Below, in pieces: positions 1 to 7,019 of a stretch of 7,721 nt of DNA (position 1 is the first letter of the stretch; each line of letters begins with the position of its first letter). A program made the position numbers and the translations under genes. Origin of the DNA: DATDCV01 sp036524155 (GTDB lineage Bacteria; Verrucomicrobiota; Verrucomicrobiia; Limisphaerales; UBA8199); assembly GCA_036524155.1 (NCBI GenBank), contig DATDCV010000002.1, forward strand, positions 1-7,721. Direction: 5' to 3'. The notes under the pieces are model-generated. The model was given only the letters and a program-made list of their open reading frames with translations, searched no databases and had not been told where the DNA came from.

Positions 1-113
1 AGGTGCATGACGTGCGAGTAGCGCTCGACGTCCATGACCTGCGTCGCCTGCACGGTGCCCGGCGCCGAGACGCGCCCGACGTCGTTGCGTCCGAGGTCGA
101 GCATGCCACCGAC
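1..113 (-). other. TrpE (anthranilate synthase component I) segment joined in frame to the helicase
   Basis: The last 34 or so codons at the window edge encode MLDLGRNDVGRVSAPG, then VMDVERYSHVMH. This is the highly conserved chorismate-binding core of anthranilate synthase component I (TrpE; PabB is the related alternative, though DLGRND followed by VERYSHVMH fits TrpE better). TrpE converts chorismate and glutamine or ammonia to anthranilate. It does not belong in a helicase. Third codon positions in this piece are almost all G or C (about 35 of 37), unlike the mixed usage in the helicase codons just before it. The two residues before the methionine are Gly-Gly where the family has hydrophobic residues, so the join lies near 105-120. 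Rearranged or misassembled DNA is more likely than a functional fusion. Confidence 0.8.
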
Positions 114-2126
114 GGCGGATTGTCGGGCCGCTGACTGAGGGCTGTTTAGCTCACTCCATCGAACCAACGCTGTCCAGAAGGAGGTCCGACGCGCGGCGAG
201 TCGCAGCTCCGCCAGGTCGTCCAGCGTCAAGCCGACGAGCGGGGAGCGTAATAAAGCCAGGAGCGGCAAATCCTGCAGGGGGTTATCCAGCACCTGTAAC
301 AGGCTGAGCAAATCGGCTATTTCAAGGCTGTCATAGAATCCGCCCCGTGCCACCTCCAGTGGCACGTCCAGTCGCGCGAACTCTTTGGCGTAGCTCTCCG
401 CTTTGTTGGACGGCGCACGCAGCAGAATCGAGATGTCACGCCATTCGACGGCGCGGAAACGGCCTTCCTTTTCGTCCCGGACCAGATGCCCGGCGGTCTT
501 GAGAGCCTGCACCCGCAACGCGATGGATCGTGCTTCCTTTCCGGCTTCCTCAAGATCCGCCAACTCGGTTGCAGCCTCCGGGTTTTCCAAATCATCATTT
601 TCGTCGCGTGGATCGCCTTTGACTCTTAACTGGATCTCCACCGCCGTACTGCCCGACGGTGGCACGTCCTTGGCGCCGTCGTCGCGCTCGCCGAAGAGCA
701 ATCGCGCCCGCTCGTCGTAGTCTATCCCGCCCAGTTCGCGGTGCATCAGAAACGAGGAAAGCGAATTAACAAATTCGAGGATTTCTTTCCGGCTCCGGAA
801 GTTTTCTTGCAGGGGAATTACGCGCCCTGGGCCGTTACGCCAGTTTTCGATGTATCCCTGGAATATATGAGGGTTGGCCAGTCGGAAACGATAGATGCTC
901 TGTTTCACGTCGCCCACCAGGAAGCGGTTGGCGCCGGCTCCTTCCCGGCTCAGCGCTTGAATGATCTTGTCCTGGGCAGCATTGACGTCCTGGTATTCGT
1001 CAACGAAAACAAACCGGAGGTTTTGACGCCAGAGAACGGCGACGCTCGTCGGCTTGCCCGTAGCGGTATCCCAAAGGAGCTTGAGCGCGTATTGTTCGAG
1101 GTCCTGAAAATCGAGCACGCCCAGTTCTTTCTTGGCCTCAAGAAACGCGGCGCCAAATTCGCCGGCCAACCCGAGCAAGGCCGACATTTGGCCGCGGACC
1201 CAGTCCCAATCCTGATGCAGCGGATCGGGCTGGCCGTCCGCCGGCAGCAGGGAAAGCAGAAACCGGCAATTCGTAAAGAAGTCTTCGAGCGGCTTGATCC
1301 AGTGTTTCTTTTTGCCGTGTGGGCAGTTTTTTTCGGCGGCCAGCACACCCGCGAGGGCGGTCGCGGCCTGGGCAAGTGAATGCCGAGGCGGGAGGTCAGC
1401 CAATATTCCGAAGCATTGCTTGGCGACGCCATTGCCCTCGCGATACTGGCCGAGCGTCGGGAGGCTACACTCACGCCAGTCGGCGACCGCGTCACCAAGC
1501 CAGGTCCGCCACAGCTCAGGTACCGGGTTGGCGAAAACCGCCGACTGGGACCGGAGCCACTCCTCCGCGTCGGGTAGCGCCCGAATATGTTTGTGCAGCC
1601 GCAGAACCAGCGTGCGGATGGGCTGATCCGAGCCCTTCGCCTGAGCCTGAATGAGCTGCTGGACTGTCTGGGCAGTCCCGCCTTTGCCTCCGTAATGCGC
1701 CTGCAGCACCCGATCCAGTGTCTCCTCCGCCAGCAATCGTGCTTCCTCTTCCGGGAGAATCGACAACTGCGGGTCGAGTTCAAGCTCGTAAAAGTGCGAT
1801 CGTACCAACTCGAAGCAAAAACTGTGGATCGTTCCGAGATGAGCGGTCTCGAACAGCGCAAGTTGCTCCTGCCAGTGGGGGTCCCGGGGGTTCCGTGCTG
1901 ATTCCTGCTCGATCCGGGAGCGGATGCGCTGCCGCATTTCTGCGGCGGCGGCTTCCGTGAAGGTCACTAACAGGATCTCGTCGAGCGCGGTTCGCGGGTG
2001 TTCAGTCACCAGGCAGGCCAGGCACCTTTCGACCAGGGTGCGCGTTTTGCCTGTGCCGGCCCCGGCGACAACCAACACGTTGCCGCGGGCCGCGATGGCT
2101 TCGTTTTGGGCGGCGGTGAGGCTCAA
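1..2126 (-). CDS. AddA/UvrD-family ATP-dependent helicase (partial)
   Basis: Superfamily 1A helicase of the AddA (RecB-like) type, the motor of a double-strand-break processing helicase-nuclease; it acts on DNA in the cytoplasm. About 708 codons are open to the window edge. Visible motifs: Walker A AGAGTGKT (residues 21-28), motif Ia VTFTE (54-58), Ib TIHSFC (99-104), motif II DEYQD (376-380), motif III GDVKQS (405-410), motif IV ENFRS (441-445), and a DISILLRA strand near 563. Motifs V and VI and any C-terminal nuclease domain are not in the window. The start is TTG at 2126-2124, because the next residues (SLTAAQNEAI) match the usual AddA N-terminus; it overlaps the TGA stop of the upstream glycosidase gene, implying translational coupling. 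From about residue 673 the helicase sequence is replaced by TrpE-like sequence (separate entry). AddA is favoured over UvrD by the long insertion between motifs Ib and II. No addB is visible beside it. Confidence 0.88.
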   Translation of the reverse strand, partial: MSLTAAQNEAIAARGNVLVVAGAGTGKTRTLVERCLACLVTEHPRTALDEILLVTFTEAAAAEMRQRIRSRIEQESARNPRDPHWQEQLALFETAHLGTIHSFCFELVRSHFYELELDPQLSILPEEEARLLAEETLDRVLQAHYGGKGGTAQTVQQLIQAQAKGSDQPIRTLVLRLHKHIRALPDAEEWLRSQSAVFANPVPELWRTWLGDAVADWRECSLPTLGQYREGNGVAKQCFGILADLPPRHSLAQAATALAGVLAAEKNCPHGKKKHWIKPLEDFFTNCRFLLSLLPADGQPDPLHQDWDWVRGQMSALLGLAGEFGAAFLEAKKELGVLDFQDLEQYALKLLWDTATGKPTSVAVLWRQNLRFVFVDEYQDVNAAQDKIIQALSREGAGANRFLVGDVKQSIYRFRLANPHIFQGYIENWRNGPGRVIPLQENFRSRKEILEFVNSLSSFLMHRELGGIDYDERARLLFGERDDGAKDVPPSGSTAVEIQLRVKGDPRDENDDLENPEAATELADLEEAGKEARSIALRVQALKTAGHLVRDEKEGRFRAVEWRDISILLRAPSNKAESYAKEFARLDVPLEVARGGFYDSLEIADLLSLLQVLDNPLQDLPLLALLRSPLVGLTLDDLAELRLAARRTSFWTALVRWSELNSPQSAARQSAVGGMLDLGRNDVGRVSAPGTVQATQVMDVERYSHVMH

Positions 2127-4636
2127 TTTTCCGGCCCGACTTTCCACTCGAGTATGCCGCCGGAGAAGCCGGGTTGGAGCTGCACTTCCAGGCGCAGGCC
2201 GCTGGTGCGCACGGGTTTGAAGGTCACCCGGTTATAGGCGTCCGCCGTGGTGCCATACTCGCCAGCCTCGGCCACCGGGTTCCATCTTTCCCCATCCTGG
2301 TATAACAGTTTCCAGGACTGCGGCACGCGGCAGCTCCCGGCTCCGGTGTCGTCAAACCAATAGACGCCGGCCGTCGAGACGGTTCGTTGCTTGCCGAAAT
2401 CAAGTTGGACCCATTCCGACGTGCCGCGATGGTCCCACCAGGTGAATCGTGGCACGCTGCGGTCGTGGGAATTCTTCGGCTCCCGCCCGTCGATCAGCGC
2501 TTCCACCGTGTCGCTCGGATTGCAGTAAGACGCCGAAACCGGCATCGCCCTGGGCGTGCTCCATTCGTGCGCATCTTTGCCGCCCCCGATCACCGGGAAC
2601 GAGGTGATCCGCAACCGGGCAGCGCCCATCGGGATGAGGGTAACCGTCTCAACGGGTTCCACGGATTTCACGGGAGAAGGCTGCAGCATTCCGACCAGTC
2701 CGAACCAATCCTGCTGCCATGCCGGGATTCTCCTCGCTGAGACCTGGAGTTGGACGGGGGCGGCCTGCGGTGTGAATGGTTGGGCGGGCAACGGTCCGCT
2801 CGGGTGGAGGACTTTGAACGATTTCGCAGGGTTCTTCTCATTCACCACCAACCCGTAATTCCAAGGTGTCGTGGGAAACACCTCAAATTCCGGCCACGCA
2901 CCCCGCCCGCCGTATCGTGACCATCTTTCCCCGATTTTGAGCGAGAACGTCAACGGACCGTAATCGACGGACAAGGCGTTGTGGTTGTTCTCCCATCGGC
3001 GCGTCCTGACTTCCATCGGTAGTTGGAGCGTCACGGTGTCGCCCTCCTGCCAGGCCCGGTGCAGCGAAAGGTACGACAAAGACCTGAGCGTGAAGCGAAC
3101 CGCACGCCCGTTAACCTTCACCGAGGGCTTTGAACACCAACGTGGGATGCGCAAGTACAGAGGAAATGAAACCGGCCGGTCAGTCGAGACTTTGAACGTT
3201 ACGGTTTGGCCGAAAGGATAATCGGTCTGCTCGAGTATGGTGGCGCTTGAGCCGTCGCCGACTTTGGCGGAAACCCGGCTCTCCGCGTACAGCGACGCGC
3301 ACAAACCGCGGTCGGGTGTGGCAAGCCACAACTCTTCGGCGTAGTAAGGCCAGCCGTGGGAGACGTTGTGCTGGCAGCACCGGTAGCATTCAAACGGGCT
3401 ATAGCCAAACATGTTGCCGCCATTCTCGATCGCCGGCGCCTTGTTGTTTTTATCGAGTTGCACCTGGTTGGCGCAGGTCAGGTAATGGAGCGCCTTCAGG
3501 TCGGGCGTTAGCGCCGCCGGCAGCGAGTTGAAGGCGATCTCCTCGCACCGATCCGCCCAGAGCGGATTGCCCGAGATCCTGGTGAGCATTTCAAAGCTGT
3601 GCATGAACTCGATGATGCCGCAGGTTTCAAATCCCTGGCGCGGGTCCGTGTGCCCCGGGCGGCAATTCTCGTCCCCGGCAAATCCGCCGCCCGGGAACTG
3701 GCCGTACATCCCCAGCACCTTCTGGTAATTCCGTTCGGCAGCGTCCAGGAGCTTTCGGTCTTTGGCCTGCTGATAATACACCGCCGGTTCGCGAAAACCT
3801 TCCGCGATATTTACGTTATGCCAGTTGATAACATCCGTGTCCCACCGCGCCATGTTCTCATGTATCTTTCTCGCCAGACCGAGAAGGAACTCGTCTCCCG
3901 TGTGGTTGTACAGCCAGTAGACCGACTGGATGTTGTCGCCAAACCTGATTTTGGGCCAATACCCCGCGCCGAAGTTCGCTGCCGGCAGACTGTCGAGCCA
4001 TCGGAAATACCGGGTTAGGAACGGGACCACTCGTTCGTCGCCCGTGTATTCATAAAACGACTCCAGCACGTTACACATCACCATGTGCGGCCACAGATCG
4101 GGCTTGCCCTCCAGGCTTGTCTTGTTCGCGCGCGGGCCGAAATAGCCGTCAGCCTCCTGACTGGCGAGCACGGCATCGATCCATTTCCTGGCGTTCCTGG
4201 TGATCTTGTCGTCCTTCAGCACGTAGCCGAGGTCGCCATAGCCCTTGAGCCAATAGGGGAGTTCCTCCCACCCCCATTTGCCCTGGCCGGTGGGCGAAGC
4301 CCAGGCCGATTCCTGAAAGTTGCACCACTTCGATATCTCCTCGAGGTGCCCCGTCATGCCGTCGGCTTCCAACTCGAGTTGGTGCCGGAGCCAGCCGCGC
4401 GGGGTGATGCTGCCGATGGGCAGCTTGAAGAACGGACTGGGCTCCAAGGGGGCACGATTCCCGGTGTACAAAGGCGTTGCGGAGGAACTGGCGGGCAAGT
4501 CAAGCACCCGCGTTTCGGTTTTGTCTTGAGCGGCCATGGTGGCGAAGGGGGATTGGAGGGCAAGAACGGCCAGGATAACCACGGTGAATCTGCGAGTCGG
4601 AAGACCACGGCGAGAGGGTGCAAAAAATGTTTTCAT
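2123..4636 (-). CDS. Secreted GH127 (DUF1680) beta-L-arabinofuranosidase-like glycoside hydrolase
   Basis: Probable exo-acting glycosidase of family GH127, whose characterised members release terminal beta-L-arabinofuranose through a zinc-bound cysteine nucleophile. From the ATG at 4636 the protein is 837 aa. An N-terminal signal peptide (basic stretch, then hydrophobic FTVVILAVLAL, likely cut near TMA-AQ, residues 33-37) sends it out of the cytoplasm. The (alpha/alpha)6-type catalytic region carries GDEN (candidate acid/base Glu323), ETCG (Glu337, Cys339) and CYRCC (Cys417, Cys420, Cys421). These match the Glu-x-Cys and Cys-Cys zinc site of Bifidobacterium HypBA1, so Cys420 is the expected nucleophile. 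A beta-rich part follows, then a C-terminal F5/8 (discoidin-like) domain of about 140 residues that could bind sugar. An in-frame ATG at 4669 lies at the predicted transcription start and lengthens the signal n-region, so 4636 is preferred. The exact substrate is unknown, since GH127 also holds other specificities. Confidence 0.88.
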   Translation of the reverse strand: MKTFFAPSRRGLPTRRFTVVILAVLALQSPFATMAAQDKTETRVLDLPASSSATPLYTGNRAPLEPSPFFKLPIGSITPRGWLRHQLELEADGMTGHLEEISKWCNFQESAWASPTGQGKWGWEELPYWLKGYGDLGYVLKDDKITRNARKWIDAVLASQEADGYFGPRANKTSLEGKPDLWPHMVMCNVLESFYEYTGDERVVPFLTRYFRWLDSLPAANFGAGYWPKIRFGDNIQSVYWLYNHTGDEFLLGLARKIHENMARWDTDVINWHNVNIAEGFREPAVYYQQAKDRKLLDAAERNYQKVLGMYGQFPGGGFAGDENCRPGHTDPRQGFETCGIIEFMHSFEMLTRISGNPLWADRCEEIAFNSLPAALTPDLKALHYLTCANQVQLDKNNKAPAIENGGNMFGYSPFECYRCCQHNVSHGWPYYAEELWLATPDRGLCASLYAESRVSAKVGDGSSATILEQTDYPFGQTVTFKVSTDRPVSFPLYLRIPRWCSKPSVKVNGRAVRFTLRSLSYLSLHRAWQEGDTVTLQLPMEVRTRRWENNHNALSVDYGPLTFSLKIGERWSRYGGRGAWPEFEVFPTTPWNYGLVVNEKNPAKSFKVLHPSGPLPAQPFTPQAAPVQLQVSARRIPAWQQDWFGLVGMLQPSPVKSVEPVETVTLIPMGAARLRITSFPVIGGGKDAHEWSTPRAMPVSASYCNPSDTVEALIDGREPKNSHDRSVPRFTWWDHRGTSEWVQLDFGKQRTVSTAGVYWFDDTGAGSCRVPQSWKLLYQDGERWNPVAEAGEYGTTADAYNRVTFKPVRTSGLRLEVQLQPGFSGGILEWKVGPEN

Positions 4637-4674
4637 CAATTGGAAACCGCGAGCTGAAGCGGCGATCATTCTTC

Positions 4675-4704
4675 ATTAAACAAGCCCACCAACCGCCAAG
4701 TCAA
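4675..4704 (-). promoter_or_regulatory. sigma70-like promoter of the GH127 gene
   Basis: On the minus strand TTGACT (4704-4699, 5 of 6 to consensus) is followed by an 18-bp spacer and TTTAAT (4680-4675, 5 of 6). Transcription would begin near 4668, leaving a leader of about 32 nt before the ATG at 4636. This also argues against the upstream ATG at 4669. No clear Shine-Dalgarno is seen in the leader. Confidence 0.55.
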
Positions 4705-4729
4705 GCAGGCTGCCGCCGTTTTGTCGGGA

Positions 4730-4769
4730 TATAGTCAGGGGTTGCCGGGAGTGCGAGGCGCGTTACACT
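4730..4769 (+). promoter_or_regulatory. Candidate promoter elements for the HAD-Nudix/folB unit
   Basis: Two weak alternatives exist. TATAGT at 4730-4735 is 5 of 6 to the -10 consensus but has no good -35; it would start RNA near 4742, so the leader would consist of the inverted repeat. TTGCCG (4742-4747), a 16-bp spacer and TACACT (4764-4769) would place the start at or next to the GTG at 4777, giving a leaderless mRNA, with the dyad acting as an overlapping operator. The sequence alone cannot decide between them. Confidence 0.25.
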
Positions 4770-4773
4770 CCCG
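4746..4773. repeat. Perfect 8-bp inverted repeat abutting the HAD-Nudix start codon
   Basis: CGGGAGTG (4746-4753) and CACTCCCG (4766-4773) form an exact dyad with a 12-nt centre. Half-site centres are 20 bp apart, two helical turns, as expected for a dimeric repressor operator. It ends three bases before the GTG at 4777. If it is inside the transcript it would instead fold into an RNA hairpin covering the ribosome entry region. Which of the two applies depends on the real transcription start. Confidence 0.5.
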
Positions 4774-4776
4774 AGG

Positions 4777-5874
4777 GTGATTCAGAACATTATCTTTGAT
4801 TGGTCGGGGACGCTGGTGGACGATCTGCCGGCGGTCTGGGAAGCGACCAATTATGTGCTGGCGAAAGCGCAGCGGGACGAACTCTCACTGGAGCAGTTCC
4901 GCGCCGAATTTTGCCTGCCCTTCACGATTTTTTATGACCGGCACGTGCCGCACATCCCGCTGCCCCAGTTGGAGGATTGGTTCCACAGCCATTTCCGGCG
5001 AGTTCAGGATTCAGTTTGTGAGTTGCCGCACGCGCGCAATTTCCTGGAGTTCTGCCGGGCGCGGGGCTTGCGCACCTTTCTGCTCAGCACAGTGCACCGC
5101 GACCACTTTGCGGCGCAGGCGGCCCGCACTGGCTTTGACCAGTACCTGGAGAAGCCGTACGTCAACGTGTGGGACAAACGGCAAAAGATACACGAGATTC
5201 TCGAGGAACACGGGCTGCAGCCGGATCGGACGCTTTTTGTGGGAGATATGGAGCACGACATCGAGACGGCTCGCCACGGCGGGGTCCATTCGTGCGGCGT
5301 GCTGACCGGCTATAACACGCTGGCGCAACTTCGCCGTGCCGGGCCCGACCTGATCGTCGAGCACCTCAAAGAGCTGCAGGAGATCCTGGAGCGGAACGAC
5401 CTTAACCTGAAGCCTCGCACCGGCCAGACCACCGACGCGCCGGCTCCCATTGTGACGGTCGGCGGGCTTATTTGCGACGAGGCTGGCCGCGTGCTAATGA
5501 TCCGGACCCAGAAGTGGTCGGACCTTTGGGGCATTCCGGGCGGAAAGATCAAATGGGGCGAGACGGCGGTGGCGGCCCTGCGGCGGGAAATCAAAGAGGA
5601 AACCAACCTGGAGATCAACGATATCGAGTTCGTCCTGGTGCAGGATTGCATCCATTCCAAAGAATTTTACCGCGACGCGCATTTTGTGCTGTTAAACTAC
5701 ATTTGTAACTGTGAGGGTGAGCCGGTGGTGAAACTGAACGAAGAAGCGCGGGAATTCAAATGGCTGACGCGGGACGAGGCTCTGACGATGCCCATCAACG
5801 AGCCGACGCGTAAATTGCTGCTGGCGGTCCGCCCCCGCGCGGTCCGGGGACGTCCGGAGTCGGGCCCTGGTTAG
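4777..5874 (+). CDS. HAD-superfamily hydrolase / Nudix hydrolase fusion protein
   Basis: A 365-aa cytoplasmic protein with two catalytic domains. Residues 1-205 are a HAD phosphatase-like domain: motif I FDWSGTL (nucleophile Asp8, with Ser10 where phosphatases have a second Asp), motif II LLST (Ser104/Thr105), motif III lysine in VWDKRQKI (Lys134 or Lys137), motif IV GDMEHD (Asp157, Asp161). Residues 225-345 are a Nudix domain with a full box: Gly256, Glu262, then REIKEETNL at 270-278 (Glu271, Glu274, Glu275 bind metal). Asn277 sits at the usual glycine position. Nudix enzymes hydrolyse nucleoside-diphosphate-linked compounds. The GTG start is chosen because motif I begins at residue 6 and an in-frame stop lies at 4732; no ATG or TTG lies between. 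A GAGG at 4773-4776 is too close to act as a normal ribosome site. It is followed 30 bp later by folB, which suggests both dephosphorylation steps on dihydroneopterin triphosphate, but substrates are unproven. Confidence 0.88.
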   Translation: MIQNIIFDWSGTLVDDLPAVWEATNYVLAKAQRDELSLEQFRAEFCLPFTIFYDRHVPHIPLPQLEDWFHSHFRRVQDSVCELPHARNFLEFCRARGLRTFLLSTVHRDHFAAQAARTGFDQYLEKPYVNVWDKRQKIHEILEEHGLQPDRTLFVGDMEHDIETARHGGVHSCGVLTGYNTLAQLRRAGPDLIVEHLKELQEILERNDLNLKPRTGQTTDAPAPIVTVGGLICDEAGRVLMIRTQKWSDLWGIPGGKIKWGETAVAALRREIKEETNLEINDIEFVLVQDCIHSKEFYRDAHFVLLNYICNCEGEPVVKLNEEAREFKWLTRDEALTMPINEPTRKLLLAVRPRAVRGRPESGPG

Positions 5875-5904
5875 TGCGCGGTCCGTGGGACAACAACAGA
5901 AATC

Positions 5905-6261
5905 ATGTCGCGAATCACTATAGTCGATCTGGAAGTTTTTTATTGCGTCGGGGTGACCGACGAGGAGCGGGCCACGCCGCAGCGGTTGCTGGTGACCGTG
6001 GATATGAACCTCGATTTCTCGTCCGCGTCGATCAGCGACCGGATTGAGAAGACCATCAATTACCAGGAGGCCGCCGACGAACTAGTCAAATTCGGAGAGA
6101 AACGGAACTGGAAGCTGCTGGAGAAACTCGTTTCCAACATCGCGGATTTCATTTTGGCCAAGTTCAAGCCCCAAACCGTGATGGTGGAGGTTAAGAAATT
6201 TTCGATTCCGAAAGCGCGCTACGTGGCCGTCAGCCTAACCCAGGCCCGGAGTGGACGGTAG
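5905..6261 (+). CDS. folB: Dihydroneopterin aldolase
   Basis: FolB converts 7,8-dihydroneopterin to 6-hydroxymethyl-7,8-dihydropterin and glycolaldehyde in folate synthesis; the family works as a cytoplasmic octamer. The 118-aa length is typical. Family landmarks are in order: an N-terminal strand, GVTDEER with Glu21, TINY with Tyr53, LLEKL with Glu73 (the pterin-anchoring Glu in Staphylococcus aureus numbering is 74), and VEVKKFSIPKA with Lys97/Lys98 corresponding to the catalytic lysine. The ATG is the natural start. No clear ribosome-binding site is present in the 30-bp gap after the HAD-Nudix gene, so co-transcription is likely. The family also contains epimerase and dihydroneopterin triphosphate variants (FolX), but the complete Tyr/Glu/Lys set fits FolB. 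Confidence 0.88.
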   Translation: MSRITIVDLEVFYCVGVTDEERATPQRLLVTVDMNLDFSSASISDRIEKTINYQEAADELVKFGEKRNWKLLEKLVSNIADFILAKFKPQTVMVEVKKFSIPKARYVAVSLTQARSGR

Positions 6262-6283
6262 GTGCCGGCTCACCGCCCCGGCT

Positions 6284-6730
6284 TCACTCCGGATACCCGG
6301 AAATGTACGTCTGAAGCTGGTGGATGGTGCTGCTTTGAGCGGAGATGATCCAATTCACCAGGTCCCCGATCGATACCACCCCGGCAATTTTGGCGTCCTC
6401 CAGGACCGGCAGGTGCCGGATTCGGTGGTCGGTCATCAACCGCAGGCATTCCTCGACGGTTTGCTGCGGGTTGACATGGATCACCTGCCCCGAAAGAATT
6501 TCGCGCACCGCGGTGTCCCTCGAAGACTTGCCCTTGAGCGCGACTTTGCGGGTGTAGTCGCGTTCGGAGATGATGCCGACCAACTGGTCGCGCTCGGTCA
6601 CCAGGAGGGCGCCGACATTTTTGTCCGCCATCATTTGGATGGCGTCAAAGACAGTGGCTTCCGGCGAGATGGACCAGGCCTGTCGGCCTTTTTGGTTTAG
6701 AATTTCCCCGATGGAGGCATTCGGATTCAT
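6284..6730 (-). CDS. Paired CBS-domain protein (putative nucleotide sensor)
   Basis: A stand-alone Bateman module of 148 aa. CBS1 spans about residues 8-62 and ends with GIISERDYTRKVALKG; CBS2 spans about 76-128 and ends with GVVSIGDLV. Both carry the S-x-x-D signature (SERD, SIGD) that in this family contacts the ribose of adenosine-type ligands (AMP, ATP, SAM). There is no fused enzyme or transporter, so it probably regulates a partner; none is identifiable here. The ATG at 6730 is chosen because the following MNPNASIGEILNQKG matches the usual short N-terminus. A TTG at 6766 would add 12 residues and lies at the end of the leader hairpin's T-run, so it is less likely. No clear Shine-Dalgarno is visible. 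Convergent with folB, whose stop is 22 bp away. Confidence 0.85.
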   Translation of the reverse strand: MNPNASIGEILNQKGRQAWSISPEATVFDAIQMMADKNVGALLVTERDQLVGIISERDYTRKVALKGKSSRDTAVREILSGQVIHVNPQQTVEECLRLMTDHRIRHLPVLEDAKIAGVVSIGDLVNWIISAQSSTIHQLQTYISGYPE

Positions 6731-6764
6731 AGCTGAATTCTGGGCGCTGTCGGTGCGACGCCCC

Positions 6765-6795
6765 AAAAACAGGCTCGCGGAAAAGCCGCGTGCCT
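6765..6795 (-). terminator. Terminator-like hairpin in the CBS gene leader
   Basis: Read on the minus strand, AGGC-A-CGCGG, loop CTTTT, CCGCG-A-GCCT (6795-6771) forms 4 + 5 GC-rich base pairs around one A-A mismatch, followed by GTTTTTG (6770-6764). It lies 34 nt upstream of the chosen CBS start and downstream of the predicted promoter, so it could attenuate the CBS gene, end a short leader RNA, or stop transcription arriving from sucB. The T-run is short, so termination efficiency is uncertain. Confidence 0.45.
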
Positions 6796-6835
6796 GAGAC
6801 GGAGAGCCCGCGTTTAGTTATCTGGCCTAACATCA

Positions 6836-6844
6836 ATTATACCA
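6836..6844 (-). promoter_or_regulatory. Extended -10 promoter upstream of the CBS gene
   Basis: The minus strand reads TGGTATAAT (6844-6836): a perfect -10 hexamer preceded by the TGn extension. No good -35 is seen 16-18 bp upstream, which extended -10 promoters tolerate. Transcription would begin near 6829, giving a leader of about 100 nt before the CBS ATG, with the hairpin at 6795-6771 inside it. Confidence 0.5.
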
Positions 6845-7019
6845 GGCGCTAACCAATTTATCATTCGCCACGAGGCTTTGCAGCAAAATGTTTTGTCAAA
6901 TGATTCGGGCAACGGGTCGCCAAGGAGGTGGGGATGGGGGATCCCGCTGAAGAAAACGATCCGCCACCCGAATCTTCCCGATCTTTTCCAAAAACCGGCG
7001 GCCGAGTCAACTCCAAACA

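Noticed and set aside
741..1379. Plus-strand open frame of 212 codons
   Set aside because: It lies antisense to the helicase coding region and mirrors its codons; no start signal or family resemblance.
950..1861. Long minus-strand open frame of 303 codons starting at an ATG
   Set aside because: It is the wrong frame of the helicase gene: the product is rich in Arg and Ser with no recognisable motif, whereas the other minus-strand frame gives continuous helicase motifs I to IV.
4085..4657. Plus-strand open frame of 190 codons opposite the N-terminus of the glycosidase
   Set aside because: Antisense shadow of a well-supported GH127 gene with signal peptide and zinc-site motifs.
4637..4669. 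Upstream ATG at 4669 for the GH127 gene, adding 11 residues
   Set aside because: It coincides with the predicted transcription start and would lengthen the signal peptide n-region; the ATG at 4636 fits better.
6261..6282. Possible hairpin between the convergent folB and CBS genes (GCCGG...CCGGC, or GGTG...CACC)
   Set aside because: Only 4-5 bp stems that compete with each other, with no T-run on either strand; not convincing as a terminator.
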